The position numbers and the translations under genes are program-made. A stretch of DNA of 64,000 bases from Clostridia bacterium (lineage in GTDB: Bacteria; Bacillota; Clostridia; Oscillospirales; CAG-272). The stretch spans positions 1 through 64,000 of the forward strand of contig JAFYBN010000070.1 in NCBI GenBank assembly GCA_017540175.1, read 5' to 3'. The notes under the pieces are model-generated. The model had not been told where the DNA came from, did no database searches, and saw only the letters and a program-made list of their open reading frames with translations. This document shows positions 51,727 through 59,790 of this stretch, piece after piece; positions within the stretch are counted from its first letter, which is position 1, and every line of letters starts with the position of its first letter.

Positions 51727-52392
51727 TCACGCCCACTCGAAATTCTCTTTCCCCGCGCCGAGCTCGAAGTGGCATTTCACGATTCCGAGATCGATCCTCA
51801 GACACGGGCCGAGCCGCCCCGCCTTCGCGGATACCGCCCTTCCGGCAAGCGTGAAGCGGAAATTCTGCTGATTCATGGCGGTGGGTGCGAGAAGCGCGGC
51901 TTCCACACCTTTTTTGAACCAGTCCGGCGATTCGGGCGTCGCGTCGCTCACGTCCTCGGGCTTTTTGCTTTTACGCTCCGCGCCCTGCGTCTCTCCGTAT
52001 CCCAGCGCGATGAGAATGACCTCCTTTTCCCCCTCGTCGAGGACGGCTTTGCTCCTGCCGTGGGTCATCGCCGCCCAGCAGGTGTTCAGCCCGAGCCGCT
52101 GCGCCTCGAGAACGAGCTTTTCGCCGAAGAACCCGCAGCGTTCGTCGAGGTCGGGAGCATCTCTGCCGACGAGTGCGATATAGTCGCGGCAGTTTCTGAA
52201 CCGGCCGTATTTCGCCATCGGAGAGGCGAAGCAGACGGGCTCGTCGTAAATGATCTGCATGTGCAGGGCACCCTCTTCGTTCAGCACTTTCGCGCAGTCA
52301 TCGAGCTGTTCGCGAACCTCGGCGGGGATCGGACGCCCGGTGTACCCGCGTACGCTGTGCCGCGCTTTCATGAGTTCGATCACGTTTTCCAT
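51727..52392 (-). CDS. Nitroreductase-family flavoprotein
   Basis: A 221-aa FMN-dependent oxidoreductase of the nitroreductase superfamily. It begins ELMKARHSVRGYTGRPIP, the usual FMN-phosphate-binding start (R-x-S-x-R). Middle motifs GLNTCWAAMTHG and the later PTAMNQQNFRF are typical of the branch with an internal pseudo-dimer. The natural substrate cannot be told from sequence; members reduce quinones, nitro compounds or flavins using NAD(P)H. Cytosolic. AAGGATCG precedes the ATG. Monocistronic, with a promoter at 52467-52495. Confidence 0.85.
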   Translation of the reverse strand: MENVIELMKARHSVRGYTGRPIPAEVREQLDDCAKVLNEEGALHMQIIYDEPVCFASPMAKYGRFRNCRDYIALVGRDAPDLDERCGFFGEKLVLEAQRLGLNTCWAAMTHGRSKAVLDEGEKEVILIALGYGETQGAERKSKKPEDVSDATPESPDWFKKGVEAALLAPTAMNQQNFRFTLAGRAVSAKAGRLGPCLRIDLGIVKCHFELGAGKENFEWA

Positions 52393-52466
52393 ATCGATCC
52401 TTATCTCGCTTCCTTTGTATTCCGGCGGGCATCCCGCACCCTCCGCGTTCGATTGATCCTCTTTCT

Positions 52467-52495
52467 ATTGTATCACATTTCGCGGACGCGCGCAA
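52467..52495 (-). promoter_or_regulatory. Promoter of the nitroreductase gene
   Basis: TTGCGC (52490-52495) and TACAAT (52467-52472), minus strand, 17-base spacer. Confidence 0.75.
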
Positions 52496-52607
52496 GGGGT
52501 CGGTGAAAAACGACCGGCAAAGTTCCGAGAATCCGCCCGATTTTTCCCCGAAGTCCCGTGCCGTGCTTTTTCGGGAAAAGCCGCACCCCCCCCCATCTCA
52601 AAACCCG

Positions 52608-52636
52608 TTGCATTCGCCGCCGGAATATGATACAAT
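52608..52636 (+). promoter_or_regulatory. Promoter of the HD hydrolase operon
   Basis: TTGCAT (52608-52613) and TACAAT (52631-52636) with a 17-base spacer, about 30 bases before the ATG at 52666. Confidence 0.75.
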
Positions 52637-52665
52637 GGACAGAGAGATGTGAAAGGGGACGAGCC

Positions 52666-53257
52666 ATGCAGAACATCATCGACGCCGCGCTCGGCTATGT
52701 CCGCGCCCTCTTTGAGGGAAACGCGGACGGACACGATTTCGGCCATACCGTGCGCGTGTACGAAAACGCCATGCGGATCGCGGAGAGCGAGCCGGGGGCG
52801 GACCGCCTCACCGTCGCGCTCGCCGCCCTGCTCCACGACGCCGACGACCCGAAGCTCTTTCAGACCGAGGGCAACGCGAACGCAAGGCGGTTCCTCGCAG
52901 AGCAGGGCGTGGAGCCCGATACGGCTGAGCGCGTGTGCGGGGCGATCAATGCCGTCTCGTTCCGCAAAAACGGGACGAAGACCCCCGCGACGCCCGAGGG
53001 TCGGATCGTGCAGGACGCGGACCGGCTCGACGCGCTCGGGGCTCTCGGCATCGCGCGGACCTTCGCTTACGGCGGACGGCACGGGAGAGGGCCTGAGGAG
53101 TCCGTCCGGCATTTTCACGAAAAGCTGCTTTTGCTGAAGGACGGGATGAATACCGACGCGGCAAAGGCGCTGGCAGCCCCCCGCCACGCGTTCCTCGAGG
53201 CGTTCCTTGCCGAGTGGGAGCGGGAAACGGCGGGACAGAAAGAAGAGGAGGCGGAAC

Positions 53258-53280
<23 letters not shown>
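52666..53280 (+). CDS. HD-domain phosphohydrolase
   Basis: A 204-aa HD-superfamily hydrolase of the YpgQ-like type. The metal site is visible as HDFGHTVRVYENA (about residues 25-37), ALLHDADDPK (about 60-69) and QDADRLDALGALG (about 116-128). Members act on nucleotides or other phosphate esters, often with Mn2+; the substrate here is unknown. The ATG at 52666 follows GAAAGGGG; an upstream in-frame ATG would lie within the promoter. It heads a five-gene operon and overlaps the next gene by about 23 bases. Confidence 0.85.
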
Positions 53281-53589
<309 letters not shown>

Positions 53590-53593
<4 letters not shown>

Positions 53594-53901
53594 GTGATAA
53601 AGAAAAAGAGAACGAAATAAAGCGTTACGAATTCGACGCGGTCCTGTGCGAAACGGAGGGAGGCGGGGCGTACGTCGCCTTTCCGTGGGATCTCAGAAAA
53701 GAGTTCGGCAAAGGGCGCGTGAAGGTCCGCGCGCGGTTTGACGGCATCCCTTACGAGGGCAGCGTCGTCAATATGGGCGTGAAGAATCCGGACGGCTCGG
53801 TGTGTTACGTCATCGGCGTGCTGAAGGCGATTCGGACAAAGCTCGGCAAGCGGGACGGAGACAGCATCCGCGTCGTGATCGAAGAAAAGCGGGACGGCTG
53901 A
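53590..53901 (+). CDS. DUF1905 family protein
   Basis: A 103-aa protein of the DUF1905 family (small beta-barrel): FDAVLCETEGGGAYVAFPWD, KEFGKGRVKVRARFDG, then VIGVLKAIRTKLGKRDGDSI. Function is not established; DUF1905 is often linked or fused to YdeI-type (OmdA) domains, which are absent here. The start overlaps the preceding stop. The methyltransferase gene follows after 42 bases with its own GGGAGG ribosome binding site. Confidence 0.85.
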
Positions 53902-53943
53902 GCCGCGCGGCAAAAAAACCGGATATCCGGGGAGGGAAAAAAG

Positions 53944-54768
53944 ATGGACGAGGTCAACAGAACGCTGTATATTCCGCTGTACGGAAAATCAAAAGTGAGC
54001 GCAGAGGGAATCATCCTGCGTGATCCGACCGCGGAGAAGATCTGGGCTGCCGAGGGCTTCCCGATCCGCGGCAAATCAAAATCGAGATGGCTCGCCTACA
54101 ACATGGCGATGCGCGCCCGCGTCTTCGACGACTGGACGGACGATATGCTCGAAAAATATCCGGACGCGCTCGTGCTCCACATCGGATGCGGGCTGGACGC
54201 GCGGTGCCACAGAGTCAGGCGGCCGTACAGGCTGTGGATCGACTGCGATTTCCCCGAGGTGATTGCCGCGCGGCAAAAATACTTCGTTCAGACCGAAACT
54301 TACCGCATGAAAGCGCTGGACGCCTCCGACCCGGAGCAGTTCTGCGCCCTGCCGGACGCCGCCTCGGCGATCGTCGTGCTCGAGGGCTTGTGTATGTACC
54401 TGACCCCGGAGAAACTTCGCGCCATGTTCCGCGCGCTCGCGGAAAAATACGGGACGCTGTGCATCCTCGCGGACGTCTATACGAAATTCGGCGCGCGGGC
54501 GTCGAAATACAAAAATCCCGTGAACGACGTCGGCGTGACGAAGCTCTACTGGATCGACGATATGGAAGGGCTGCTTTCCGGTCTGCCCCTTGCGCTTCTG
54601 TCGGAGCGCACCTTCACCCCCGCGCATCTCGTGGACGAGCTGAGATCGGGGGAGCGGCGGTTTTTCAAGCTGATGTTTACCGGAAAGAAGATCCGCAAAA
54701 TCTACCGCCTCTTTGAGATTGGCACGCCGTCTCCCGCCGCACGGGACACGGAGGGGGCTGCAGTATGA
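53944..54768 (+). CDS. LCM/TcmP-type SAM-dependent O-methyltransferase
   Basis: A 274-aa class I methyltransferase of the leucine-carboxyl-methyltransferase (PF04072) group. The SAM-binding motif is VLHIGCGLDARCHRV (about residues 78-92), followed by an acidic IDCDFPEV; LEGLCMYLTPEKLRAMF (about 143-159) is the characteristic later motif. In bacteria such proteins methylate carboxyl groups or polyketide hydroxyls; the substrate here is unknown. GGGAGG precedes the ATG. The stop overlaps the acylphosphatase start (ATGA). Confidence 0.85.
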   Translation: MDEVNRTLYIPLYGKSKVSAEGIILRDPTAEKIWAAEGFPIRGKSKSRWLAYNMAMRARVFDDWTDDMLEKYPDALVLHIGCGLDARCHRVRRPYRLWIDCDFPEVIAARQKYFVQTETYRMKALDASDPEQFCALPDAASAIVVLEGLCMYLTPEKLRAMFRALAEKYGTLCILADVYTKFGARASKYKNPVNDVGVTKLYWIDDMEGLLSGLPLALLSERTFTPAHLVDELRSGERRFFKLMFTGKKIRKIYRLFEIGTPSPAARDTEGAAV

Positions 54769-55028
54769 TCCGGAAGCATTTCGTGTTCACGGGGGCGGTG
54801 CAGGGCGTGGGATTCCGTTACCGCGCCCGTCACGCCGCAAATCTGTACGGCTGCACCGGCTGGGTGCGCAACGAAGCCGATGGCAGCGTCACGATGGAGC
54901 TTCAGGGGACCGAGGAGCGGATCGAAATGGTGCTCGAAGCGGTCGGGCGGGGGATGTTCGTTCGGATCGAGGGAATGGAGGTCGAGCGGATGCCGGTCGT
55001 CGAAGGGGAAAGAGAGTTCGGAGGCTGA
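54765..55028 (+). CDS. acyP: Acylphosphatase
   Basis: An 87-aa acylphosphatase, hydrolysing acyl phosphates such as carbamoyl and acetyl phosphate. The signature AVQGVGFRYRAR carries the catalytic Arg18, and WVRNEADGSV carries Asn36. The end is slightly shorter than usual and lacks the common final FxIRY motif (here MPVVEGEREFGG), a usual bacterial variation. Last gene of the operon; a GC-rich inverted repeat near 55055-55075 without T tract lies in the gap to the convergent lipoprotein gene. Confidence 0.92.
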   Translation: MIRKHFVFTGAVQGVGFRYRARHAANLYGCTGWVRNEADGSVTMELQGTEERIEMVLEAVGRGMFVRIEGMEVERMPVVEGEREFGG

Positions 55029-55126
55029 GATTCTGACCCGCGGCTCCGCATCGCCCCGCCGCCGGAGGGGCACATCCGTCCCAGCCGTCAACCGTCGTCA
55101 AAGCTTTGAGAGCGGCGCCGCGCTGT

Positions 55127-55651
55127 TTATTTGGCGGCACCGGCGTCTTCATAGATCTGTGAGACGGCGGAAACTGCCTCAAAGAGCAAGGTGATCTTCA
55201 CGTCTTTTGGGTTGAATTTCCACTCCTCCATACGATCTTGATAAAAGTCGGGATAGTCGACGGTAATGCGCCTGACCTTTCCTTCCGCCACGCAGTGTGT
55301 GAGGTCGTATATGCTGTTCCAGCTTACATACTCGGGCGAACCCTCTGTAAGCCTGCCGGTTACGCTCAAAGAGCCGAACCACTCATCTCCGCTGCTTTCC
55401 AAACAAAGATTATCTTCAATTTTGTACAGCCAGGCGCGGGAGTGCTTAGCCCACCCTTCTACCGAAACCATTTTCCCCGCATACAGTTCATTGAGCACGG
55501 TTTTCATCTCTTCCATGCTTTTGACGCCCGCTTTTTCGCAGTCCTGCACAAGTTTTTGGTAATTGAGAACCACATCGTTTTTCGCGCACGCCGCGAAAAG
55601 AAGACAAACCGCCAAGATCAGCGCGGTCATCAAAGCGATTCTGCGTACCAT
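55127..55651 (-). CDS. Lipoprotein of unknown function
   Basis: A 174-aa predicted lipoprotein with signal segment (residues 5-20) and lipobox FAAC (Cys22). The mature part contains AGKMVSVEGWAKHSRAWLYKI and a later GSLSVTGRLTEG, compatible with a small beta-barrel (OB-like) domain, but no family is recognised. Promoter at 55755-55783. It is convergent with the acylphosphatase operon. Confidence 0.7.
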   Translation of the reverse strand: MVRRIALMTALILAVCLLFAACAKNDVVLNYQKLVQDCEKAGVKSMEEMKTVLNELYAGKMVSVEGWAKHSRAWLYKIEDNLCLESSGDEWFGSLSVTGRLTEGSPEYVSWNSIYDLTHCVAEGKVRRITVDYPDFYQDRMEEWKFNPKDVKITLLFEAVSAVSQIYEDAGAAK

Positions 55652-55754
55652 TTTGAATCCTCACTTTCGGTTTGTTTTCAGATTGGATTTCGGACACCGA
55701 CCGGCTGCGGCGCACGGTTCCCGCGGCCCGTCGGAGAACGAAACCCCTTAGCTC

Positions 55755-55783
55755 ATTATACCACCGTATGACTCGAATTTCAA
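55755..55783 (-). promoter_or_regulatory. Promoter of the 174-aa lipoprotein gene
   Basis: TTGAAA (55778-55783) and TATAAT (55755-55760), minus strand, 17-base spacer. The remaining gap up to 55924 has one protein-like minus-strand stretch (see findings) and no gene. Confidence 0.75.
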
Positions 55784-55924
55784 GCGGGTCCGTAGGATTC
55801 TGTTTGAGCAAATCGAGCGCGATTTTTTTGTTTCCCTTGGCAAGCTCCGCAATACAGAATTCGAAAATGGTTGAACGGTACCCTTCACATTACCCCGAAC
55901 TGCACTTTAAGCGGTTCGCTGCAC

Positions 55925-55999
55925 CAGCCGTATGAAAGTTCTTTGCCGGCGATGCGGAGCATCGCGAGCTTTCATTTGAAGGAAAGCCGCGTTCCCCCG
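55925..55999 (-). repeat. Interspersed hairpin repeat, copy 2
   Basis: Directly after the GH20-like stop (minus strand): GGGGGAACGCGGCTTT, AAAGCTCGCGATGC-TCC-GCATCGCCGGCAAAGAACTTTC. It matches the element at 46355-46417. The tail GCAAAGAACTTTC also occurs at about 21108-21121. Confidence 0.7.
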
Positions 56000-57448
56000 T
56001 TACTGCAATACCTCGTTGAGATTCCAGCCGGATCTCTCAAAGCTCCCCTCCGCGTCGTACAGTTTCCGGAGCAGGGTCGCGTTGTCCGCGCCGTAGAGCG
56101 GCGGATAGCCCGTGTCCTCCCCCCAGACGCATCCGGCGGCGAAGGCGGCGTCCCTCAGCCACGCGGGCAGGTGATCCCAGGTCGTGAGGATGATGCCATA
56201 CGCGCCGAGCTTTTTCGCGTCGGCGGAGAGGGAGCGGATGTTTTCCCGGTTGTCCCACGGGCAGACCACGGTGTCGAAGCCCTTTTCCATGAGAAGGGCG
56301 GTCGTGACGTTGAAGCCGTCCCGGTAATCGTACTGCCAGTCCGCCATGATAATGCGCCGGTCGAGCAGATCGAGCGCGGCGGCGGTGTTTTTGTTGTCCC
56401 CGTTCGCCACGATGGGACCGTCCCCGAAGTCGGAGCGGCGCAGGAACTGGTCGTGCCACACGATGGGACGGCGGCCCGCGGCGCATACGTCCTCGGCGAT
56501 GCGGTTGAGGAATTCGGCGAGCAGCTCGTGCGGGACGCGGCTGCGGCACCGGGGGCAGGTGGCGAAGGAGTACGCCTCGTCGAAGCCGAGGTGGAAGTAT
56601 CCGCCCTCCCCGCAGAAATCGATGAGCTCCGCCCGCATCTCTCCGAGCAGCTTGTAGGTGTCGGGATTCGAGAGGCACCACGTCCACCCCTCCGGCTCAA
56701 AGAGCAGGGACAGACGGAGATCGCGGTTCAGGAGCACATGCCGCCCGAACGCGGCCCGCGACTGAGTCGCGTGCCCGAACTGGTTCGACATGGGGATGAC
56801 CTCCATCCCGTAGCTCTTTGCCAGATCGACGAGCGTTTTCAGCTCCGCCTTCGTGAACGCGCGGTCCTTCCAGGCGAGAGCGGGCTCGCACTCGTAGGGG
56901 AAGGTCCCCCAGAACTCGAGAATTACGTGGGTCATTTTCAGAAATCCGGCGAGATGGATCGCTTTTTCAATGTTATAGAGCTTCGTGTCCGGAAAGACGC
57001 AGAAATGTACCGCGCGCAACGGGATCGCGGGGGCGTCGTGCGCCTCCGCGGCGGCGACGGAAAAGCGCTCCGTCCCCTCCCCTAGGTTTTCGGGACAGAT
57101 CAGCTGTACGAGCGTTTCGATCCCGTGCATCAGCGACGCTTCGTCGACCGCCTCGACGGACAGACCGGACCCGTCTGCAAAAAGGGCATACCGGTCGCCC
57201 GCGTGCGCGCCCGCGCCGAGCCGCGCCTTCGAATCGGCGCCGACGGCGAAGCGGAAGCCGTCTTCGCCCGGTATGAGCTCGAGCTCGGAGGCGCCGCAGG
57301 AAAAACGCTGCCACAGGGTCTTCACGCGCTGCGCGCACAGCGGGCTCAGACCGCTCACGCGCGCCGTCACGCGCGCGCCGAAAAAGAAGCGTTCGGATTC
57401 GTTTTCAGTGAAGTCTTTCGGAGTCGGGTAGAGATGGCTCAGATACAT
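56000..57448 (-). CDS. GH20-like beta-N-acetylhexosaminidase
   Basis: A 482-aa glycoside hydrolase resembling family 20. Residues about 1-130 form the beta/alpha N-terminal domain, then a TIM barrel with RAVHFCVFPDTK, MSNQFGHATQS and the catalytic Asp-Glu in HLGFDEAYSFATCPRC (about residue 287). The Cys-x-x-Cys after the active site is a variation often seen in clostridial members. There is no signal peptide, so it would act inside the cell on imported amino sugar oligomers. The ATG at 57448 follows GGAGGAG; an earlier in-frame start would add about 94 low-complexity residues spanning the promoter. Confidence 0.8.
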   Translation of the reverse strand: MYLSHLYPTPKDFTENESERFFFGARVTARVSGLSPLCAQRVKTLWQRFSCGASELELIPGEDGFRFAVGADSKARLGAGAHAGDRYALFADGSGLSVEAVDEASLMHGIETLVQLICPENLGEGTERFSVAAAEAHDAPAIPLRAVHFCVFPDTKLYNIEKAIHLAGFLKMTHVILEFWGTFPYECEPALAWKDRAFTKAELKTLVDLAKSYGMEVIPMSNQFGHATQSRAAFGRHVLLNRDLRLSLLFEPEGWTWCLSNPDTYKLLGEMRAELIDFCGEGGYFHLGFDEAYSFATCPRCRSRVPHELLAEFLNRIAEDVCAAGRRPIVWHDQFLRRSDFGDGPIVANGDNKNTAAALDLLDRRIIMADWQYDYRDGFNVTTALLMEKGFDTVVCPWDNRENIRSLSADAKKLGAYGIILTTWDHLPAWLRDAAFAAGCVWGEDTGYPPLYGADNATLLRKLYDAEGSFERSGWNLNEVLQ

Positions 57449-57613
57449 GGCGTACTCCTCCTGTACTGCGGTTGAGATTTCGGGGACGGCGAAACCGCCG
57501 GGATTTGCCTGCCCGCCGGGCGGGGCAGGGCGGGGAAGTCGCGCGGTGAGCGGCGCGATCCGTCCTTTTTCGGTCGGGGGCCCGCTCTCCCGCGGCGTCT
57601 TTAGATCGGATAC

Positions 57614-57642
57614 AGTATAACAGAAGCGGCTCGGGATGTCAA
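57614..57642 (-). promoter_or_regulatory. Promoter of the GH20-like gene
   Basis: TTGACA (57637-57642) and TATACT (57614-57619), minus strand, 17-base spacer; leader about 160 bases. The gap 57449-57775 holds this promoter and the divergent one at 57724, nothing else recognised. Confidence 0.85.
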
Positions 57643-57723
57643 GAGCGGGGCCGCAAGTGCGCCTGCGTACCCGCCCGCGAGTACGCCGCAAGCCTGCCGC
57701 AAACCCGTCCGCGCAGAAAAAAC

Positions 57724-57752
57724 TTGACAAGCTCCGTTCTTTGTGTTATGAT
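57724..57752 (+). promoter_or_regulatory. Promoter of the SLH/G5/3D protein gene
   Basis: TTGACA (57724-57729) and TATGAT (57747-57752) with a 17-base spacer, about 24 bases before the ATG at 57776. Confidence 0.85.
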
Positions 57753-57775
57753 AAGGCATGCTCAGGAGGTTTCCC

Positions 57776-59224
57776 ATGGAATACACAAGGATCAAGCGAT
57801 TGGCTTTCCTGCTGCTCGCCGTACTGATTTTCGCGGGTGCGGTCACCCCGGTCGGCGCGTACGCATATAACCCCTTCACCGACGTCTCCGAATCCGACTG
57901 GTATTATTCGGACGTGATGAACGCGGTGGAAACGGGACTCATCAACGGAACGACCGAAACGACCTTTTGTCCCGACGACAATCTCACCTACGCGCAGGCC
58001 GTGAAGCTCGCAGCCTGCCTCAACCAGCTTTGGTGGAACGGGACGGTCACGCTGACCAACGGCACGCCGTGGTATCAGACCTACGTCGATTACGCCCGGT
58101 CGTCCGGCATCCTTTACGTGGACTGTGACTGGAGCAAGCACATCACGCGCGGGCAGTTCCTTTCGATTTTCGCGAACGCCCTCCCGTCCGACGCGCTCCC
58201 CGTCATCAACAATGTGCCCGACGGCTCGATCCCGGACGTGAGCTCCTATGATCCGGACGCGGCGGAGATCTACTTCCTCTATCGCGCGGGGATCGTTCAG
58301 GGCAGCGACGGCACGCATTCCTGCAATCCCGACGGGTTTATCCGGCGCTGCGAGGTCGCGGCGATCCTCACCCGCATGGTGTACCCCTACGCCCGGCTGC
58401 GCTTCACCACGGACTGGAGCGGCGCGCAGGACGAGCCCGAGACCGCATACTTCGTGCCCGAAGAGCCCGCGCCGGAGCCGGAGACGCCAAAATACTGGAT
58501 CACCGTGGATTTCTATGACCGGGACGATCTGTACGTTTATACGGAGGCGACGACCCTTGGCATGATCCTGTATCACAACGGGATCGAACTGGAGGACGGC
58601 GAGGTTCCGTCCGTGGATCTCTGGAACGACTGGCTGGCGTCCGACATGACGATCACCGTGGACAAATATCTCTATGTCGAGGTGAACGAGCGACAGTATG
58701 TGCCGCGCACCCGGACGGAGATCGGGGTCGACACCATCCCGCGCGGCGAGGTCAACGTGCTTGTGCCCGGCGCGGACGGCGAAAGCGTGATGCACTATGT
58801 CGTCGTCTACAAAAACGGCGCCGAAATCGACCGGTGGCTGAGCTGGGAAGAAGTGATCACCGAAATGGTGCCGGAGCAGGTCGAGATCGGCGTGGGCGGC
58901 TCCATCGTCGGCAAGGACGGCACGGTTTATACCTACTCGTGGCGCAAGACCTGCATGGCCACGTACTATAACCTTTACAACTACACCTATTCCGGCAAAT
59001 ACGTCAGCACGCAGACGGTGGCGACGAACCTCGACTACATCCCGATCGGCACCCGCATGTACATCCGGAACGACCGCTACGACTTCGGTTACCGCGTGTC
59101 GGAGGACACCGGCAATCTCGGTCCGTGGCATGTGGATATCTGGATGCCCGACGACGACCCAAACGCTCCCCTCATGAGCGTCGAGGGACTGGTGTACGAT
59201 ATGGAAGTTTATTTTCTTGACTGA
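57776..59224 (+). CDS. SLH-domain cell-wall protein with G5-like and 3D domains
   Basis: A 482-aa exported wall protein. Signal peptide about 1-29 (ending GAYA-YNPF). Three SLH repeats span about residues 30-205 (FTDVSESDWYY...GLINGT, ITRGQFLSIFANAL, AGIVQGSDG...RRCEVAAILTRM) and should bind secondary wall polymers. A Pro/Glu linker (about 225-240) leads to a DUF348/G5-like part (about 240-385), then a 3D domain (about 395-475) with conserved Asp in NLDYIPIGT, EDTG and HVDIWM, the set found in lytic-transglycosylase-like YabE/Rpf proteins. It is thus probably a peptidoglycan-cleaving wall-remodelling enzyme. AGGAGG precedes the ATG at 57776. Confidence 0.85.
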   Translation: MEYTRIKRLAFLLLAVLIFAGAVTPVGAYAYNPFTDVSESDWYYSDVMNAVETGLINGTTETTFCPDDNLTYAQAVKLAACLNQLWWNGTVTLTNGTPWYQTYVDYARSSGILYVDCDWSKHITRGQFLSIFANALPSDALPVINNVPDGSIPDVSSYDPDAAEIYFLYRAGIVQGSDGTHSCNPDGFIRRCEVAAILTRMVYPYARLRFTTDWSGAQDEPETAYFVPEEPAPEPETPKYWITVDFYDRDDLYVYTEATTLGMILYHNGIELEDGEVPSVDLWNDWLASDMTITVDKYLYVEVNERQYVPRTRTEIGVDTIPRGEVNVLVPGADGESVMHYVVVYKNGAEIDRWLSWEEVITEMVPEQVEIGVGGSIVGKDGTVYTYSWRKTCMATYYNLYNYTYSGKYVSTQTVATNLDYIPIGTRMYIRNDRYDFGYRVSEDTGNLGPWHVDIWMPDDDPNAPLMSVEGLVYDMEVYFLD

Positions 59225-59236
59225 TTGCAACACAAA

Positions 59237-59270
59237 AACAGCGGTATCGCACACGGCGGTACCGTTGTTT
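59237..59270 (+). terminator. Probable terminator of the SLH/G5/3D gene
   Basis: A 10-bp stem AACAGCGGTA/TACCGTTGTT (one G-T pair) at 59237-59246 and 59260-59269, followed by TGTTGTC. Confidence 0.55.
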
Positions 59271-59294
59271 GTTGTCAGCGCAGGGGCTTCCGGT

Positions 59295-59777
59295 TCACGG
59301 CCGGGGATCCTTCGGGCGCGGCGCATCGGAGTCCGTTTTCTCTTCCCACTTTGACACAGTCATATCCGCCCCGTCGTTTTCCACGAGGTACAGCTCGTCA
59401 AAGCCCTCCTCCCGGCCAGGGAGCTCCAGCTTTCGGAAAGTTGCCGCGATCCCCTTTTCGGGGATCCTCTCTTTTCCCTGCCTCAGATTGTTTCTTCGGA
59501 TGCAGTCCCCGAGCCGGGATTGCATGAAATAGCCGATCACGCGGTACCCGCGCGCTTTCGCCGGGGCGATGTACCGCGCCCGGTCCGCGCGCGTCGGATT
59601 CGTGTTGTCCACGACGAAGCCGACGCCTTCTTCAAAGCATTTCTCGATGAGCCGTTTTTCGTTGTTCCGGGTTTTTAGCGTGTCGAGGTTGACGCGGACG
59701 AGACCCGAAAGATAGCGGGCGCAGAAGGTGGATTTCCTGCTGCCCTGAATGCCGATCATGATCGCGAGGGTTTTCAT
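59295..59777 (-). CDS. PNK-like P-loop kinase with altered Walker A
   Basis: A 160-aa P-loop protein of the polynucleotide-kinase-like (AAA_33) group. The N-terminal loop reads GIQGSRKST, with Arg where the motif usually has Gly before Lys. Asp in VNLDTLKTR and the segment VVDNTNPTRADRARYI fit the family, which phosphorylates small hydroxyl substrates or nucleic acid ends. It is close to a minimal single-domain size. It starts 13 bases after the oligoendopeptidase stop; a CCGGGTC-GAAT-GACCCGG hairpin (59786-59803) spans that stop and the ribosome binding site is weak, so expression may depend on upstream translation. Confidence 0.75.
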   Translation of the reverse strand: MKTLAIMIGIQGSRKSTFCARYLSGLVRVNLDTLKTRNNEKRLIEKCFEEGVGFVVDNTNPTRADRARYIAPAKARGYRVIGYFMQSRLGDCIRRNNLRQGKERIPEKGIAATFRKLELPGREEGFDELYLVENDGADMTVSKWEEKTDSDAPRPKDPRP

Positions 59778-59790
59778 CGCAGACGCCGGG

